From: Lentilactobacillus kisonensis DSM 19906 = JCM 15041 | GTDB lineage: Bacteria > Bacillota > Bacilli > Lactobacillales > Lactobacillaceae | Direction: 5' to 3' | DNA: 64,000 nucleotides | Assembly (NCBI RefSeq): GCF_001434135.1 | Contig: NZ_AZEB01000006.1 | Coordinates: forward strand, 1-64,000 | Shown: positions 16,406 to 24,467 of the stretch, one piece after another | Layout of the letters: each line of letters begins with the position of its first letter | How positions within the stretch are numbered: position 1 is the stretch's first letter | The notes under the pieces: generated by a model | Told to the model about the DNA's origin: nothing | Database searches by the model: none | What the model saw: the letters and a program-made list of their open reading frames with translations, nothing else | Position numbers and translations under genes: made by a program

Positions 16406-17914
16406 ATGGGAACAATTAAAATTCATAATCTGTCATTTAGATACGATGGGATGCCGTCAGCTCTTTTTGACCAATTTAGTCTCAATATTGATGAAAGTTG
16501 GAAACTAGGATTGATCGGTCGCAATGGTCGGGGCAAGACGACATTTCTGCGACTCTTATTAGGGCAGTTGGCTTATCAGGGGCAAATCACGGCGAACGTT
16601 AAGTTTACGTATTTTCCCCAAGCTGTTACCGATTCAAGAGCGTCAACCGCGACTGTTTTACGACAGATCGCTGGCCTGGATGAAAGTGAATTTTGGCAGA
16701 TTCAGATTGAAATGGATCAACTGCAACTTGATGATGAGGTACTCGACCGACCGTTTATCACCCTAAGTCCTGGTGAACAGACCAAGGCCTTGCTAGCGGT
16801 CATGTTCAGTGAGGCAGGGACGTTTAAGCTGATTGACGAGCCGACTAATCATTTGGATGGGGCTGCCAGGGACGTTGTAGCTGACTATCTGAGAAGCAAG
16901 ACCGGTTTCATTGTCGTGAGTCATGACCGCCACTTCATTGACCAAATCATCGATCATGTGTTATCGATTGATCGGGCTAAAATTCAGTTGTTTAGTGGTA
17001 ATTATGAAACTTGGAAGGCGGAATTTGATAGGGCCAATGTGGCTGAGCAGGCCAATAAAAAACAGTTACAAACTGAAATTAAACGGCTAGACACCTCTGC
17101 TGGCAAAATTAAGCAGTGGGCTGGAAACGCAGAAGCCAAGAAGTCTCAAAAACATTATCAGCATCAGGGACATGTAAACATGGACAAGGGCTACTTGGGC
17201 CACAAGGCTGCCAAAATGATGAAGCGGTCAAAAAATACGTTGAAGCGGACTGAGACAGCAATTACCGAAAAGAGGACCCTCTTAAAAAACATTGATGAGA
17301 AGCCCCAATTGACGATGAATTATCAGCGACCCCATCAGCAATGGCTTCTCCAGGTAACCGATTTGCAGGTCATCCAAAATGGCGTGATTCTCAATCAACC
17401 CATTACATTTGAGTTAAAACCTGGCCAACGACAAGTCTTGATAGGCCCAAATGGGTTTGGCAAAACGACTATTTTTGAGGCGATTTTAGGAAAATCTGAT
17501 TTGATCGCTGGTGGCGGGGTGGCACTTAATCCAACCCTAAAAATTTCCTACCTAACGCAAAATTTTGAACACTTACAGGGGGCAATTGAAAGCTATGCCC
17601 AAGAATCTGGGATTGAGTTAGCTGACTTATTAAATATGTTAAGAAAACTTGGCTTTGAGCGGTCAGCGTTTTCTGAAAATCTGAGTAATCTTAGTATGGG
17701 CCAAAAGCGCAAAGTGTCCCTTGCCAAAACGTTGTGTGAACCAGCGAATTTGTATGTTTGGGATGAACCATTGAATTATTTAGACGTCATTACCCGCCAA
17801 CAGGTAGAAGATTTGATTATAAAGGAGCAGCCACCAATGCTGGTCATTGATCATGATCAGGATTTCGTTCAGGCAATTGCGAACGTTCCGATGATTGAAA
17901 TCAAACGTCCTTAG
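16406..17914 (+). CDS. ABC-F ATPase, Lsa/Vga-type ribosome-protection-like
   Basis: A 502-residue cytoplasmic protein of two ABC domains without membrane segments. Domain 1: Walker A GRNGRGKT (about 38-45), signature LSPGEQ, Walker B 'FKLIDEPTNHLD'. The inter-domain linker (about 205-305) is long and basic, the part that reaches the peptidyl-transferase centre in antibiotic-resistance ABC-Fs. Domain 2: GPNGFGKT, signature LSMGQ, 'LYVWDEPLNYLD'. The opening residues (TIKIHNLSFRYDG...LFDQFSLNID) resemble the Lsa group. The catalytic glutamate is kept in both domains. A housekeeping ABC-F is the alternative. The leader with a terminator just upstream favours inducible resistance. Confidence 0.85.
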   Translation: MGTIKIHNLSFRYDGMPSALFDQFSLNIDESWKLGLIGRNGRGKTTFLRLLLGQLAYQGQITANVKFTYFPQAVTDSRASTATVLRQIAGLDESEFWQIQIEMDQLQLDDEVLDRPFITLSPGEQTKALLAVMFSEAGTFKLIDEPTNHLDGAARDVVADYLRSKTGFIVVSHDRHFIDQIIDHVLSIDRAKIQLFSGNYETWKAEFDRANVAEQANKKQLQTEIKRLDTSAGKIKQWAGNAEAKKSQKHYQHQGHVNMDKGYLGHKAAKMMKRSKNTLKRTETAITEKRTLLKNIDEKPQLTMNYQRPHQQWLLQVTDLQVIQNGVILNQPITFELKPGQRQVLIGPNGFGKTTIFEAILGKSDLIAGGGVALNPTLKISYLTQNFEHLQGAIESYAQESGIELADLLNMLRKLGFERSAFSENLSNLSMGQKRKVSLAKTLCEPANLYVWDEPLNYLDVITRQQVEDLIIKEQPPMLVIDHDQDFVQAIANVPMIEIKRP

Positions 17915-17976
17915 GGCAACTCTGACGGCTTGTTAGTGCTTGGCTTAGGGTGTAAGATACATCTTATAGTTTTATT

Positions 17977-18095
17977 TAGGATAGCTGTACAAGGCAGTGA
18001 TCTGCACGTAAGCACCTGTAACCAAAATCCCAAAACCAGGATTTCCGTTACAGGCGACTTACGCTCCGATCCCTAAGCGCTTTGTTCCGCTCACT
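17977..18095 (-). repeat. ~120-bp hairpin repeat, full copy (AGTGAGC end right)
   Basis: It reads TAGGATAGC at the left and GCTCACT at the right. The stem CCTGTAAC pairs with GTTACAGG around ATCCC...GGGAT-like core. The right end is 23 bp before the ADP-ribosyltransferase start, so the hairpin would lie in its 5' leader. The 5' side faces the end of the ABC-F gene. Confidence 0.85.
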
Positions 18096-18117
18096 GCTTG
18101 AAGGGATGCGTGAAAAG

Positions 18118-19101
18118 ATGATTAAACCAAAACGGTTACTAGTATTGGCTGGGTTGTTACTGACTGTAATTGTTTCGAATCCAGTGAATGCTAAGTCGGT
18201 AACCAAAGAAGTTCATGGCAATACGACGACCACCGTTTCAACGACGTATAATGCAAAGTTAAAAAACGTTGGTGCTCAGAAATTAGTGACTAATAAACGG
18301 GTGCGGCTATATGCTTTTGTAAACGGAACTCCCAATTATGACGCGTATATTGCCGTACCAAAGAACACTGTGTTGACAATAAAGGCTAAATTACAGAACC
18401 ACCAAGGGTATGTCGTGACGAAAGCTGGTAGTCAGGGCGATTTTGAGTTTGTTAACCCCGAAAAGGCTACCTATTCAACGGTCGGATTGAAAAATAACAA
18501 GCAGGTCAGCCAGCGCTTGAAATTGGCTTCTAAGAAATGGGCGAAGGGTTTAAGCAAATCGGATATTAAAGCGATCCGGTATTACACCAACAAGGGTTAT
18601 GACCAGATCAATACGACGTTACGAACGCCAACCACTAAGGCAACGAAGAAAGTTATGACCAGTATCGCCCAAATTAATTCAAGTATTGCGCGCTTCAATT
18701 TAACCAAGCCGCTAACCGTTTATCGAGGGACATCTTTGACTGGATTAAAGAAATCATTGGCTAATCAATCGATTAAGGTTGGCCGTTCATATCGTGATCC
18801 CGCTTATTCTTCCTGTACGCTGAGCCAAATGATTGCGTTAGGCTTCTCTAAACAGTATGTGGTTTTGAAGATTAATTTACCAGCAGGAAAGCACGGTGCT
18901 TACATTGACCCAATTTCTACTAATATTGGGGAGAAAGAATATTTGCTCAAAAGTGGTACAAAAATGATCGTCACCAAAGTTCAAAAGGGAAAGTCAACAA
19001 CCAAAACGGTGACGAAGGTGAAGCAAAAGGGAAAGAAAGCAAAGAGCCAGGTTACGAATACCAGGATTAATTACACGTTGGTAACGCTAAACTTAAAGTG
19101 A
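18118..19101 (+). CDS. secreted ADP-ribosyltransferase exoenzyme-like protein
   Basis: 327 residues from ATG 18118 (GAAGGG 12 bases upstream; ATG 18106 is a less likely alternative). A Sec signal peptide (about 1-25, ending VNA) is followed by a beta-rich domain (about 40-125) and an ART domain (about 130-290). That domain shows the R-S-E order of mono-ADP-ribosyltransferases: 'YYTNKGYDQINTTLR', R203 in 'VYRGTS', 'DPAYSSCTLS' where others have F-x-STS, then 'GEKEYLLKSGTK' with E272-x-E274. ExE usually means arginine as acceptor. The STS serine-threonine-serine reads S-C-T. The C-terminus is lysine-rich. No immunity gene is adjacent, consistent with an exported protein acting outside the cell. 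The gene is bracketed by inverted hairpin repeats, and its stop TGA lies within the right one. Confidence 0.8.
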   Translation: MIKPKRLLVLAGLLLTVIVSNPVNAKSVTKEVHGNTTTTVSTTYNAKLKNVGAQKLVTNKRVRLYAFVNGTPNYDAYIAVPKNTVLTIKAKLQNHQGYVVTKAGSQGDFEFVNPEKATYSTVGLKNNKQVSQRLKLASKKWAKGLSKSDIKAIRYYTNKGYDQINTTLRTPTTKATKKVMTSIAQINSSIARFNLTKPLTVYRGTSLTGLKKSLANQSIKVGRSYRDPAYSSCTLSQMIALGFSKQYVVLKINLPAGKHGAYIDPISTNIGEKEYLLKSGTKMIVTKVQKGKSTTKTVTKVKQKGKKAKSQVTNTRINYTLVTLNLK

Positions 19102-19216
19102 GCGGAGCAAAGCGGTTAGAAACTGGAACATAAGTCTCCTCTAACAGAAATCCCCGGTTTTGGGATTTTTGTTAGAGGTGCTTATGTGGAAGTTTCTGCT
19201 TTGCGGAGCGGTCCTA
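19097..19216 (+). repeat. ~120-bp hairpin repeat, full copy
   Basis: AGTGAGCGG to GTCCTA. The stem CCTCTAAC pairs with GTTAGAGG, and CAAAGC/GCTTTG pair in the outer arms. The stop codon of the ADP-ribosyltransferase (TGA 19099-19101) lies inside the AGTGAGC end. Confidence 0.9.
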
Positions 19217-19221
19217 GGAAA

Positions 19222-19340
19222 AGTGAGCATAACAAAGCGGTTAGAAAGCGGAGCCTAAGCTACTCCTGCCGAAAGCCATGGGCTTGGGCTTTTGGCAGGA
19301 GTAGCTTAGGTGCAGCTTTCTGCTTTGTGGAGCGATCCTA
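19222..19340 (+). repeat. ~120-bp hairpin repeat, full copy
   Basis: AGTGAGC to GATCCTA, five bases after the preceding copy, so the two are in tandem. The stem CTCCTGCC pairs with GGCAGGAG. Nearly identical to the copy at 62850-62967, 43 kb away. Confidence 0.9.
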
Positions 19341-19380
19341 CTCTATATAACAGAGGACAGCCACTAAGTAACTGGGATTG

Positions 19381-19431
19381 AATCGAAAATTTCTTAAGTA
19401 TAGCTTTATTGCTTTGCGGAGCGATCTCACT
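19381..19431 (+). repeat. ~120-bp hairpin repeat, right arm only
   Basis: The stretch ending in TTGCTTTGCGGAGCGAT matches the right arm of intact copies. The left arm is missing. Confidence 0.55.
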
Positions 19432-19457
19432 CTATGTAAGAGATATTAAGCACCGAT

Positions 19458-19502
19458 AAAAGCGGTTAGAGACTCATGTTCCTGTCTCTAACCGCTTTTT
19501 TG
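19458..19502. terminator. bidirectional terminator with repeat-like stem
   Basis: AAAAGCGGTTAGAGAC pairs perfectly with GTCTCTAACCGCTTTT. T runs are on both strands. It terminates tenA. The stem carries the AAGCGGTTAGA motif of the repeat family, suggesting it was made from a repeat arm. Confidence 0.88.
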
Positions 19503-19527
19503 ATCCTTATTTTTGATCCTTATTGGA

Positions 19528-20187
19528 TTACCATTTCTGCTCCTCATACGCCATTTCCCAGAAATGTAATTCAAAGTAGCTACTTCGGACAAAGGCCGTA
19601 ATCATTGCCGCCTTTTCGTCTGGATCAGCATCCTTGCCTAGTTGGTCGACGATCGCAATCATCGTATTGGTGGCCTCAGTAAATTCAGGGCTATTGTAGG
19701 TTTCAATAAATTCTTGATAGAGCTTAACTGGTGATCCATTGCTAATTAACTGTTTACCCAAGTCGTTATACAGCCAGTAACATGGAAGTAAGGCAGCGCA
19801 GGCCCGCCTCGGTGAACCAACGTATAGTTCGTGATACATATGGCTCACGTAGTTGTAAGCATTCGGCGCAATTTGGGTTTGCTTAATCTCAGCTGGGGTA
19901 ATTGCCAACTGCTGGAAAAATTCAATTCTGACTTCCTTTTCGCTGTCATCTAAGCCGGTTGCCCCGGCATATAGGAATTGTTTGATTGCGGGATCCGTAA
20001 GCTGCTCAGCGATCTTGCCATGTAATGTGGCGAAATTTTGCAGGTAGAAACGGTCCTGTTTTAAGTAATACCGAAATTCTGTCATTGGTAATTTCCCGGT
20101 GACTAATTCTTTGATGAAGGGATGATTGAAGCTGGCTTGCCATAACGGTTCAGCCTGATGACGCATTTGTTGGGTGATTGTCGACAT
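19528..20187 (-). CDS. tenA: TenA-type thiaminase II / aminopyrimidine aminohydrolase
   Basis: A 219-residue TenA/PQQC-fold protein that hydrolyses thiamine breakdown products (aminomethyl-HMP) so the pyrimidine can be reused. Family features: 'HPFIKELVTGKLP' near residues 22-34, 'YYLKQDRFYLQNF' (about 40-52), 'ALLPCYWLYNDLG' with the catalytic-site cysteine (about 132-144), and 'ELHFWEMAYEEQKW' at the C-terminus with the conserved W-E pair. GGAG is well placed. No other thiamine gene or TPP riboswitch is seen nearby; lactobacilli often salvage thiamine. Confidence 0.92.
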   Translation of the reverse strand: MSTITQQMRHQAEPLWQASFNHPFIKELVTGKLPMTEFRYYLKQDRFYLQNFATLHGKIAEQLTDPAIKQFLYAGATGLDDSEKEVRIEFFQQLAITPAEIKQTQIAPNAYNYVSHMYHELYVGSPRRACAALLPCYWLYNDLGKQLISNGSPVKLYQEFIETYNSPEFTEATNTMIAIVDQLGKDADPDEKAAMITAFVRSSYFELHFWEMAYEEQKW

Positions 20188-20357
20188 GATAATAGAGGCT
20201 CCTTTGGTTGATAATGACGGTAACTGATATTATTTTAGCATGAGCAAGGTTAGCAAGGCGCACAAAATATTTGTGAAGTTAAGAGCAAATCAATTGCTAT
20301 TAAAAATGCCACTCTGTAAAATTAACTTGTAATGACAAATAAGAAGGGGAGCGGTTA

Positions 20358-21107
20358 ATGATGGATCGATTAAAGGATAAGGTTGCGTTAATTACTGGTG
20401 GCGTTGCTGGTATTGGTTTGGGAATTGCCGAGTGTTATGTTCGCGAAGGGGCAAAGGTTGTCCTGACCGCCAATCATAATGTTGAAGGCGGCAAGAAGGC
20501 CGTTGAAAAATTTGGGGCCGATAAAGCACTATTCGTCCAACAAAACGTTGCCGATGAAAAGTCCTGGCAAGATACGATGGCTAAAACCATTGATAAATTT
20601 GGTAGGCTTGATATTTTAGTTAATAATGCCGGGGTTGGTGGTGTCAATGGCCCGCTTGATGAGTTAAGCCTTGAAGACTGGCAACAGGTGATCGATATTA
20701 ACTTAACTGGTAATTTTCTTGGTGAAAAATACGCGATTAAAGCAATGAAAAAATACGCCAACGGGAAAGGATCAATCATTAACATTTCTTCGGTTGCCGG
20801 GTTAGTTGGCCTTCCACTGAGCCCTGCATATTCTGCAAGTAAGGGTGGCACCCGGTTGTTAACCCACGCAACGGCTCTTTCATTGGCGCAACAGAAACTT
20901 AATATCCGGGTTAATAATGTTCATCCGGGCTGGATTAACACTGATATTGTCCCGAAAGAATACGAACAACAGCTTATCAGTACGATTCCAGTTGGGCATA
21001 TGGGAGAACCAGTTGATATTGGTGAAGTTTGTGTTTACCTTGGCAGTGACGAATCTAAGTTTGCCAATGGGGCTGATTTTGTAATTGACGGTGCCCAGCG
21101 AGCTTAG
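20358..21107 (+). CDS. short-chain dehydrogenase/reductase, Lactobacillus (R)-ADH-like
   Basis: A 249-residue classical SDR. Cofactor motif TGGVAGIG (about 13-20), NNAG (about 89-92), catalytic Ser in 'INISSVAG' (about 141-148) and Y-x-x-x-K in 'YSASKGG' (about 155-161). '[14 protein letters not shown]' and '[22 protein letters not shown]' closely follow the pattern of L. brevis and L. kefir R-specific alcohol dehydrogenases. It would reduce ketones to (R)-alcohols; whether NADPH or NADH is used is not settled. AGGGGAG lies before ATG 20358 (20361 is possible). Monocistronic, with a terminator at 21182-21223. Confidence 0.88.
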   Translation: MMDRLKDKVALITGGVAGIGLGIAECYVREGAKVVLTANHNVEGGKKAVEKFGADKALFVQQNVADEKSWQDTMAKTIDKFGRLDILVNNAGVGGVNGPLDELSLEDWQQVIDINLTGNFLGEKYAIKAMKKYANGKGSIINISSVAGLVGLPLSPAYSASKGGTRLLTHATALSLAQQKLNIRVNNVHPGWINTDIVPKEYEQQLISTIPVGHMGEPVDIGEVCVYLGSDESKFANGADFVIDGAQRA

Positions 21108-21181
21108 CAATAAAAGTTTGATTGCTAACTGGAAAACAATTTCTCTATTTTTTAAGCCAGTTACATTTTAAAAATAGATGG

Positions 21182-21223
21182 GCTCGATTAGAAACGGTTA
21201 TTAGTTTTTAATTGAGCTTTTTT
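21182..21223 (+). terminator. Rho-independent terminator of SDR gene
   Basis: GCTCGATTA pairs with TAATTGAGC (one G-U pair), followed by TTTTTT. Confidence 0.75.
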
Positions 21224-21353
21224 GATGCACCAGAGATTAGAACAAAATTTATTCTTCTGGTTACAAAATTCTAATGTAGGCAGTAACTATTATTGCACTA
21301 CGGTTTTAGTAAATGGATGATTTTTGATTTGAAGAAATAGCTCAATCATCGAT

Positions 21354-21409
21354 GTGAAATGAATTTCACTTTTTAGAAAAACGATGTTATGATGTGAAGT
21401 GAACTTCAC
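21354..21409 (+). promoter_or_regulatory. promoter with two identical-pattern 16-bp operators
   Basis: Two perfect palindromes with GA centres, GTGAAATGAATTTCAC (21354-21369) and GTGAAGTGAACTTCAC (21394-21409), start exactly 40 bp apart. Between and across them lies a promoter: TTCACT, a 17-bp spacer, TATGAT with a TG extension (21388-21393). Operator 1 covers the -35 and operator 2 follows the -10, so a bound repressor would block the promoter. The HTH protein encoded 13 bp downstream is the natural ligand. Confidence 0.75.
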
Positions 21410-21421
21410 AGTAGATAGAAG

Positions 21422-21655
21422 ATGATCATTATTTTCATTAACAACAATGTACTAGAACGACGTAAACGATTAGGACTAACGCAGGCACAATTAGCTTCCT
21501 CTGTTAATGTAACGCGAAGAACGATTATTTCAATGGAGAAGGGGAAATATACGCCATCATTGCTTCTGGCCCTGCAACTCGCTAAGGTACTTGAAACTGA
21601 TATTAATAACTTATTTTGGTTAGGAGGTGGTGAGAGTGAAAAAAGTAATCATTGA
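21422..21655 (+). CDS. Cro/CI-type HTH regulator
   Basis: 77 residues: a compact HTH ('NNVLERRKRLGLTQAQLASSVNVTRRTIISMEKGKYTPS', about 8-46) and a short acidic tail. This form, lacking a sensor domain, usually pairs with a small membrane protein, which follows here with a 20-bp overlap. The ribosome site is weak before ATG 21422, and residues MIIIFI are unusual, so the true start could be a non-ATG codon a few codons in. It probably binds the two palindromes just upstream and represses its own operon. Confidence 0.82.
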   Translation: MIIIFINNNVLERRKRLGLTQAQLASSVNVTRRTIISMEKGKYTPSLLLALQLAKVLETDINNLFWLGGGESEKSNH

Positions 21656-22097
21656 ACAAATTGGTAATGGTATTTTGGTTGGCCTTGGAACGTGCATGCT
21701 GGTATTCATGGTGGCTAATTCTCATTGGGATGTCAATGGAACGTCATCCTTTCAATTTGGCCCGTTTGGAATCTTATTCCTTGCTTGGTTGATTGTCTTT
21801 GGCATTATCAGGTTAGGGTTGTCAAAGCTAGATCAGTCGTATCATACTGGCGAGGGTGAATTGAGTGCGGGCGATGAACGTGAAAGGAAGATTTCTCAGC
21901 GGGCACTGGGATGGACTTATCGAGTGGTTTTTACTTTGCTGATCATTGAATTGTTTGGTGTACCCGTTATGAGTATTGGTTTTGGGTCACGACTGGTTTT
22001 GTTTCGGCAAGCGGTTGTGGTTGTGATTGGTAGTACTTTGATCATTGGCTTTTTGACCTACTTAGTTGGCTGGATTTACTATGATATAACGGAATAG
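21636..22097 (+). CDS. four-helix membrane protein partnered with HTH regulator
   Basis: 153 residues. I choose GTG 21636 because GGAGG (21623-21627) is eight bases upstream; earlier GTGs sit inside that site. Four membrane segments (about 10-28, 38-62, 95-118, 125-150), with an acidic loop 'HTGEGELSAGDERERKIS' between the second and third. I do not recognise a named family beyond the common 'HTH plus membrane protein' pair, in which the membrane protein may control the regulator. It overlaps the HTH gene by 20 bp. Confidence 0.7.
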   Translation: MKKVIIEQIGNGILVGLGTCMLVFMVANSHWDVNGTSSFQFGPFGILFLAWLIVFGIIRLGLSKLDQSYHTGEGELSAGDERERKISQRALGWTYRVVFTLLIIELFGVPVMSIGFGSRLVLFRQAVVVVIGSTLIIGFLTYLVGWIYYDITE

Positions 22098-22116
22098 ATT
22101 TTTTGGTTACATAACT

Positions 22117-22168
22117 AAAAGGAACTGTTAATAATGGATGGTCAAATTCATTATTAATAGTTCCTTTT
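22117..22168. terminator. bidirectional terminator
   Basis: AAAAGGAACTgTTAATAATG pairs with the complementary arm ending AGTTCCTTTT. It separates the convergent membrane-protein and nuclease genes. Confidence 0.8.
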
Positions 22169-22179
22169 AGTTTCTAATG

Positions 22180-22995
22180 TTATGGTTCCGGAACCTTCAT
22201 CCCCCGATCAATGGTAGATCGGCCAGTTGCGTAGTCGAATTTGACGTTCGGCTGGACATTAAACAAGTACACGTTAAAATTTAAGGACTTATCAGTGCTG
22301 ATTGCCTCTAAATGAATCCCTCGCGCCATCAGTTCGCTGCCGCGAAAGATTGGCCTAGAAAAGAAGATGACCCGTTTGCCATCCTTCAGGGCATCGCGAA
22401 TCTTTTGCTCAAAGATGGTTTGGATCCGTTGATTGGAGAAAGCCGTTTGGGTGAACAAATTTTTGGGGTTATTTTGGTCACCAGAAGTATCGTGAGGATT
22501 ATAAGAGCCATCAGTGTTAATTCCCTTTGAGATTGAATAGGCAATTAAATGCCCGCGGTTGATGATTGGTTGGCGGTCAATGAATTTCTGGTGCCAACCA
22601 GTTGGCTCTACGTACTGGCGAACTCGATTTTCATCAGAAGCCAGATTGCGAGATTCCAGATAGGCAATGTTACCCCGACTTGTTCGGTTAGCGTTATCTA
22701 GGTCGGAATAGACGACATGGTTGGATTGCCATTTTGTTGGGTTGAGAGTGGCCTTATTATGATTAATTTCAATAAAGCTTTGTTCGCCAGAGTGATAGTC
22801 AAGCTTAGCGAGTTCACTCGTGGCGTTGACATTTTTGGTCTGGTTCAACGTTGATCGCGAAATATTTTGAATCAATGATGTGATGTCGTTTGGTTGGCTG
22901 CCAGTGAAAAACCAGCCACCAACTAATATTATTATTGCGACCACTAAGCTAGAAAATGTGTATGATTGACGACGCTTGCGTCTGCGTTTAGACAT
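22180..22995 (-). CDS. DNA/RNA non-specific endonuclease, EndA/NucA-like, membrane-anchored
   Basis: 271 residues. A basic N-terminus (MSKRRRKRR) and one membrane segment (about 14-32) anchor it outside the cell. The nuclease core includes 'GNIAYLESRNLA', the catalytic 'INRGHLIAYSI' (usual D/N-R-G-H, histidine as base, about residue 150) and 'DTSGDQNNPKNLFTQTAFSNQ' with the metal-binding asparagine. This is the family of pneumococcal EndA, which degrades one strand during DNA uptake or clears external DNA. No competence gene is near, so scavenging or defence roles are equally likely. Confidence 0.88.
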   Translation of the reverse strand: MSKRRRKRRQSYTFSSLVVAIIILVGGWFFTGSQPNDITSLIQNISRSTLNQTKNVNATSELAKLDYHSGEQSFIEINHNKATLNPTKWQSNHVVYSDLDNANRTSRGNIAYLESRNLASDENRVRQYVEPTGWHQKFIDRQPIINRGHLIAYSISKGINTDGSYNPHDTSGDQNNPKNLFTQTAFSNQRIQTIFEQKIRDALKDGKRVIFFSRPIFRGSELMARGIHLEAISTDKSLNFNVYLFNVQPNVKFDYATGRSTIDRGMKVPEP

Positions 22996-23114
22996 AGTAT
23001 CACCTCGATTATGTTAGGAATGTCCGCTATCAAAGATACCAGAAAATGATAATAAACGGCAAGTAGTTACGATTGTTTTGTTGACATTGAGTAGAAGAGG
23101 AAATAGTATGTAGT

Positions 23115-23172
23115 TGTTCAAAAGATAGTAACCACTCACTACTTAGGAAGTAATTACTACCTTTCATGAACA
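23115..23172 (+). promoter_or_regulatory. leader hairpin before small membrane gene
   Basis: TGTTCA pairs with TGAACA, ATAGTAA with TTACTA and TACTT with AAGTA in one nested stem that ends just before the ribosome site AGAGGG of the next gene. Function unknown; it may be an operator or an RNA element. Confidence 0.4.
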
Positions 23173-23185
23173 GAAAGAGGGTAAT

Positions 23186-23461
23186 ATGATGTTTGCAGGG
23201 ACATTTTGGGTTTTAGCAGTTTGGTTTATTGTTAACGTTATTTGGATGTGGTTTGCACTTGATAATCAGACTCTGCAGAAGACATTTGCCTGGATCAACG
23301 TTGTTGCGGTTATCGTTGGCTTTTGGGTATACTTCGCTTCATCTTCAGTAGGTGGAATTTCAACTTGGTTTAATGTACTGAATTATGTCAACATTGTCTT
23401 GGCTTGCGTTCAGTTCTACTACGGCTATCGTAAGCTTGGTCACCCAAGTGCTCAACACTAA
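23186..23461 (+). CDS. small three-segment membrane protein
   Basis: 91 residues with three hydrophobic stretches (about 4-24, 34-53, 60-80), rich in tryptophan and aromatic residues, with a short polar C-terminus. AGAGGG lies before tandem ATGs (23186/23189). It resembles small permease-like or SMR-like lactobacillar proteins, but no family is certain. Its own terminator follows at 23499-23534. Confidence 0.6.
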   Translation: MMFAGTFWVLAVWFIVNVIWMWFALDNQTLQKTFAWINVVAVIVGFWVYFASSSVGGISTWFNVLNYVNIVLACVQFYYGYRKLGHPSAQH

Positions 23462-23498
23462 TTAGCAGGTTAGGTTTAAGTGAGATTTACTAATTGCC

Positions 23499-23534
23499 AA
23501 AAATGACTGGAGCTTTTGCGCCAGTCATTTTTTT
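23499..23534 (+). terminator. Rho-independent terminator
   Basis: AAAAATGACTGG pairs with CCAGTCATTTTTTT. Confidence 0.85.
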
Positions 23535-23584
23535 GTAGGCGAACACTGAGTTATCGACTATAATTAATAGAAGGAGGTGGCACA

Positions 23585-24232
23585 ATGCAGCGCGATTTGA
23601 CGAGTTTATATGCTAAGTCCCCAGAGACTAAGAATCTAACTGAAAAACAAATGAAGGTATTAAATGCCGCAATTGATTTATTTGCCAAGAAAGGGTATGC
23701 CAATACCAGCACTAAAGAAATTGCGACAGCCGCCGCGGTGTCTGAAGGAAGTATTTTTAAGCATTTTACAAGTAAGCGGGGTCTCCTGAGCACGATCTTA
23801 AGGCCATTGACTGATTCGTTACTGCCAGACATTCTTCATGAATTTTCTCGTAAAACGTTGCTGACTGCCTATCCGTCACTCCATGATTTTATTCAGACGA
23901 TTATTTTAGACCGGATTCGTTTTCTTGAAGATAATATCTTAGTTGTTAAGATATTTTTAAATGAGGTTTTATATGATTCAAATGTCCGGGCTGATCTTAT
24001 TAAGGCGTTTCCAGCGGAATTTATTCAGGATTTTAATAACGAAATTTCGCAAATGAAGGAACGCAAAATTATCGTTAATTGGCCGAATCAGCAGGTGATT
24101 CGCTTTTTGGCATCAAGCCTCGCTGGATACGTTGTGGAACACTATATCTTTTTTCCAGAGCAACAATGGAATAGGAAGCTAGAATTGGCTCACTTGATTG
24201 ATTTTATAGAGAAGGGGTTAAGCCCTCGATAA
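23585..24232 (+). CDS. TetR-family transcriptional regulator
   Basis: 215 residues. The N-terminal HTH is typical: 'MKVLNAAIDLFAKKGYANTSTKEIATAAAVSEGSIFKHFTSKRGLL' (about residues 22-66). The rest is a helical ligand domain with no recognised ligand. AAGGAGG is seven bases before the ATG. It points away from the aldo-keto reductase gene and stands alone, so its target is unclear. TetR proteins usually repress a nearby exporter or enzyme, and the adjacent candidates are the small membrane gene and the reductase. Confidence 0.88.
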   Translation: MQRDLTSLYAKSPETKNLTEKQMKVLNAAIDLFAKKGYANTSTKEIATAAAVSEGSIFKHFTSKRGLLSTILRPLTDSLLPDILHEFSRKTLLTAYPSLHDFIQTIILDRIRFLEDNILVVKIFLNEVLYDSNVRADLIKAFPAEFIQDFNNEISQMKERKIIVNWPNQQVIRFLASSLAGYVVEHYIFFPEQQWNRKLELAHLIDFIEKGLSPR

Positions 24233-24354
24233 ACAAAATTGGTCAACGGCAATGGAATTGTGGTTATTTAAAATGGAGGTATCTTTCAACACAGTAGTTT
24301 AATGGTAAAAAACTTTTGCTAAAATGACGCTTATTAGGCAACTGCATGGAATGG

Positions 24355-24463
24355 TATTCCGAGAAGCGTCTAACAATATAAGAACAACCCCTTCAAAATC
24401 CAAACCAGGATTTTAAAGGGGTTGCTCTTATATTACCGCAGTTAACCGCTTCTCTTCGCACAC
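24355..24463 (-). repeat. ~120-bp hairpin repeat, B-type copy
   Basis: GAGAAGCG pairs with CGCTTCTC outside, and CAACCCCTT with AAGGGGTTG inside. It ends in GCACACT five bases from the stop codon of the aldo-keto reductase. The left terminus is worn. Confidence 0.7.
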
Positions 24464-24467
24464 TATT

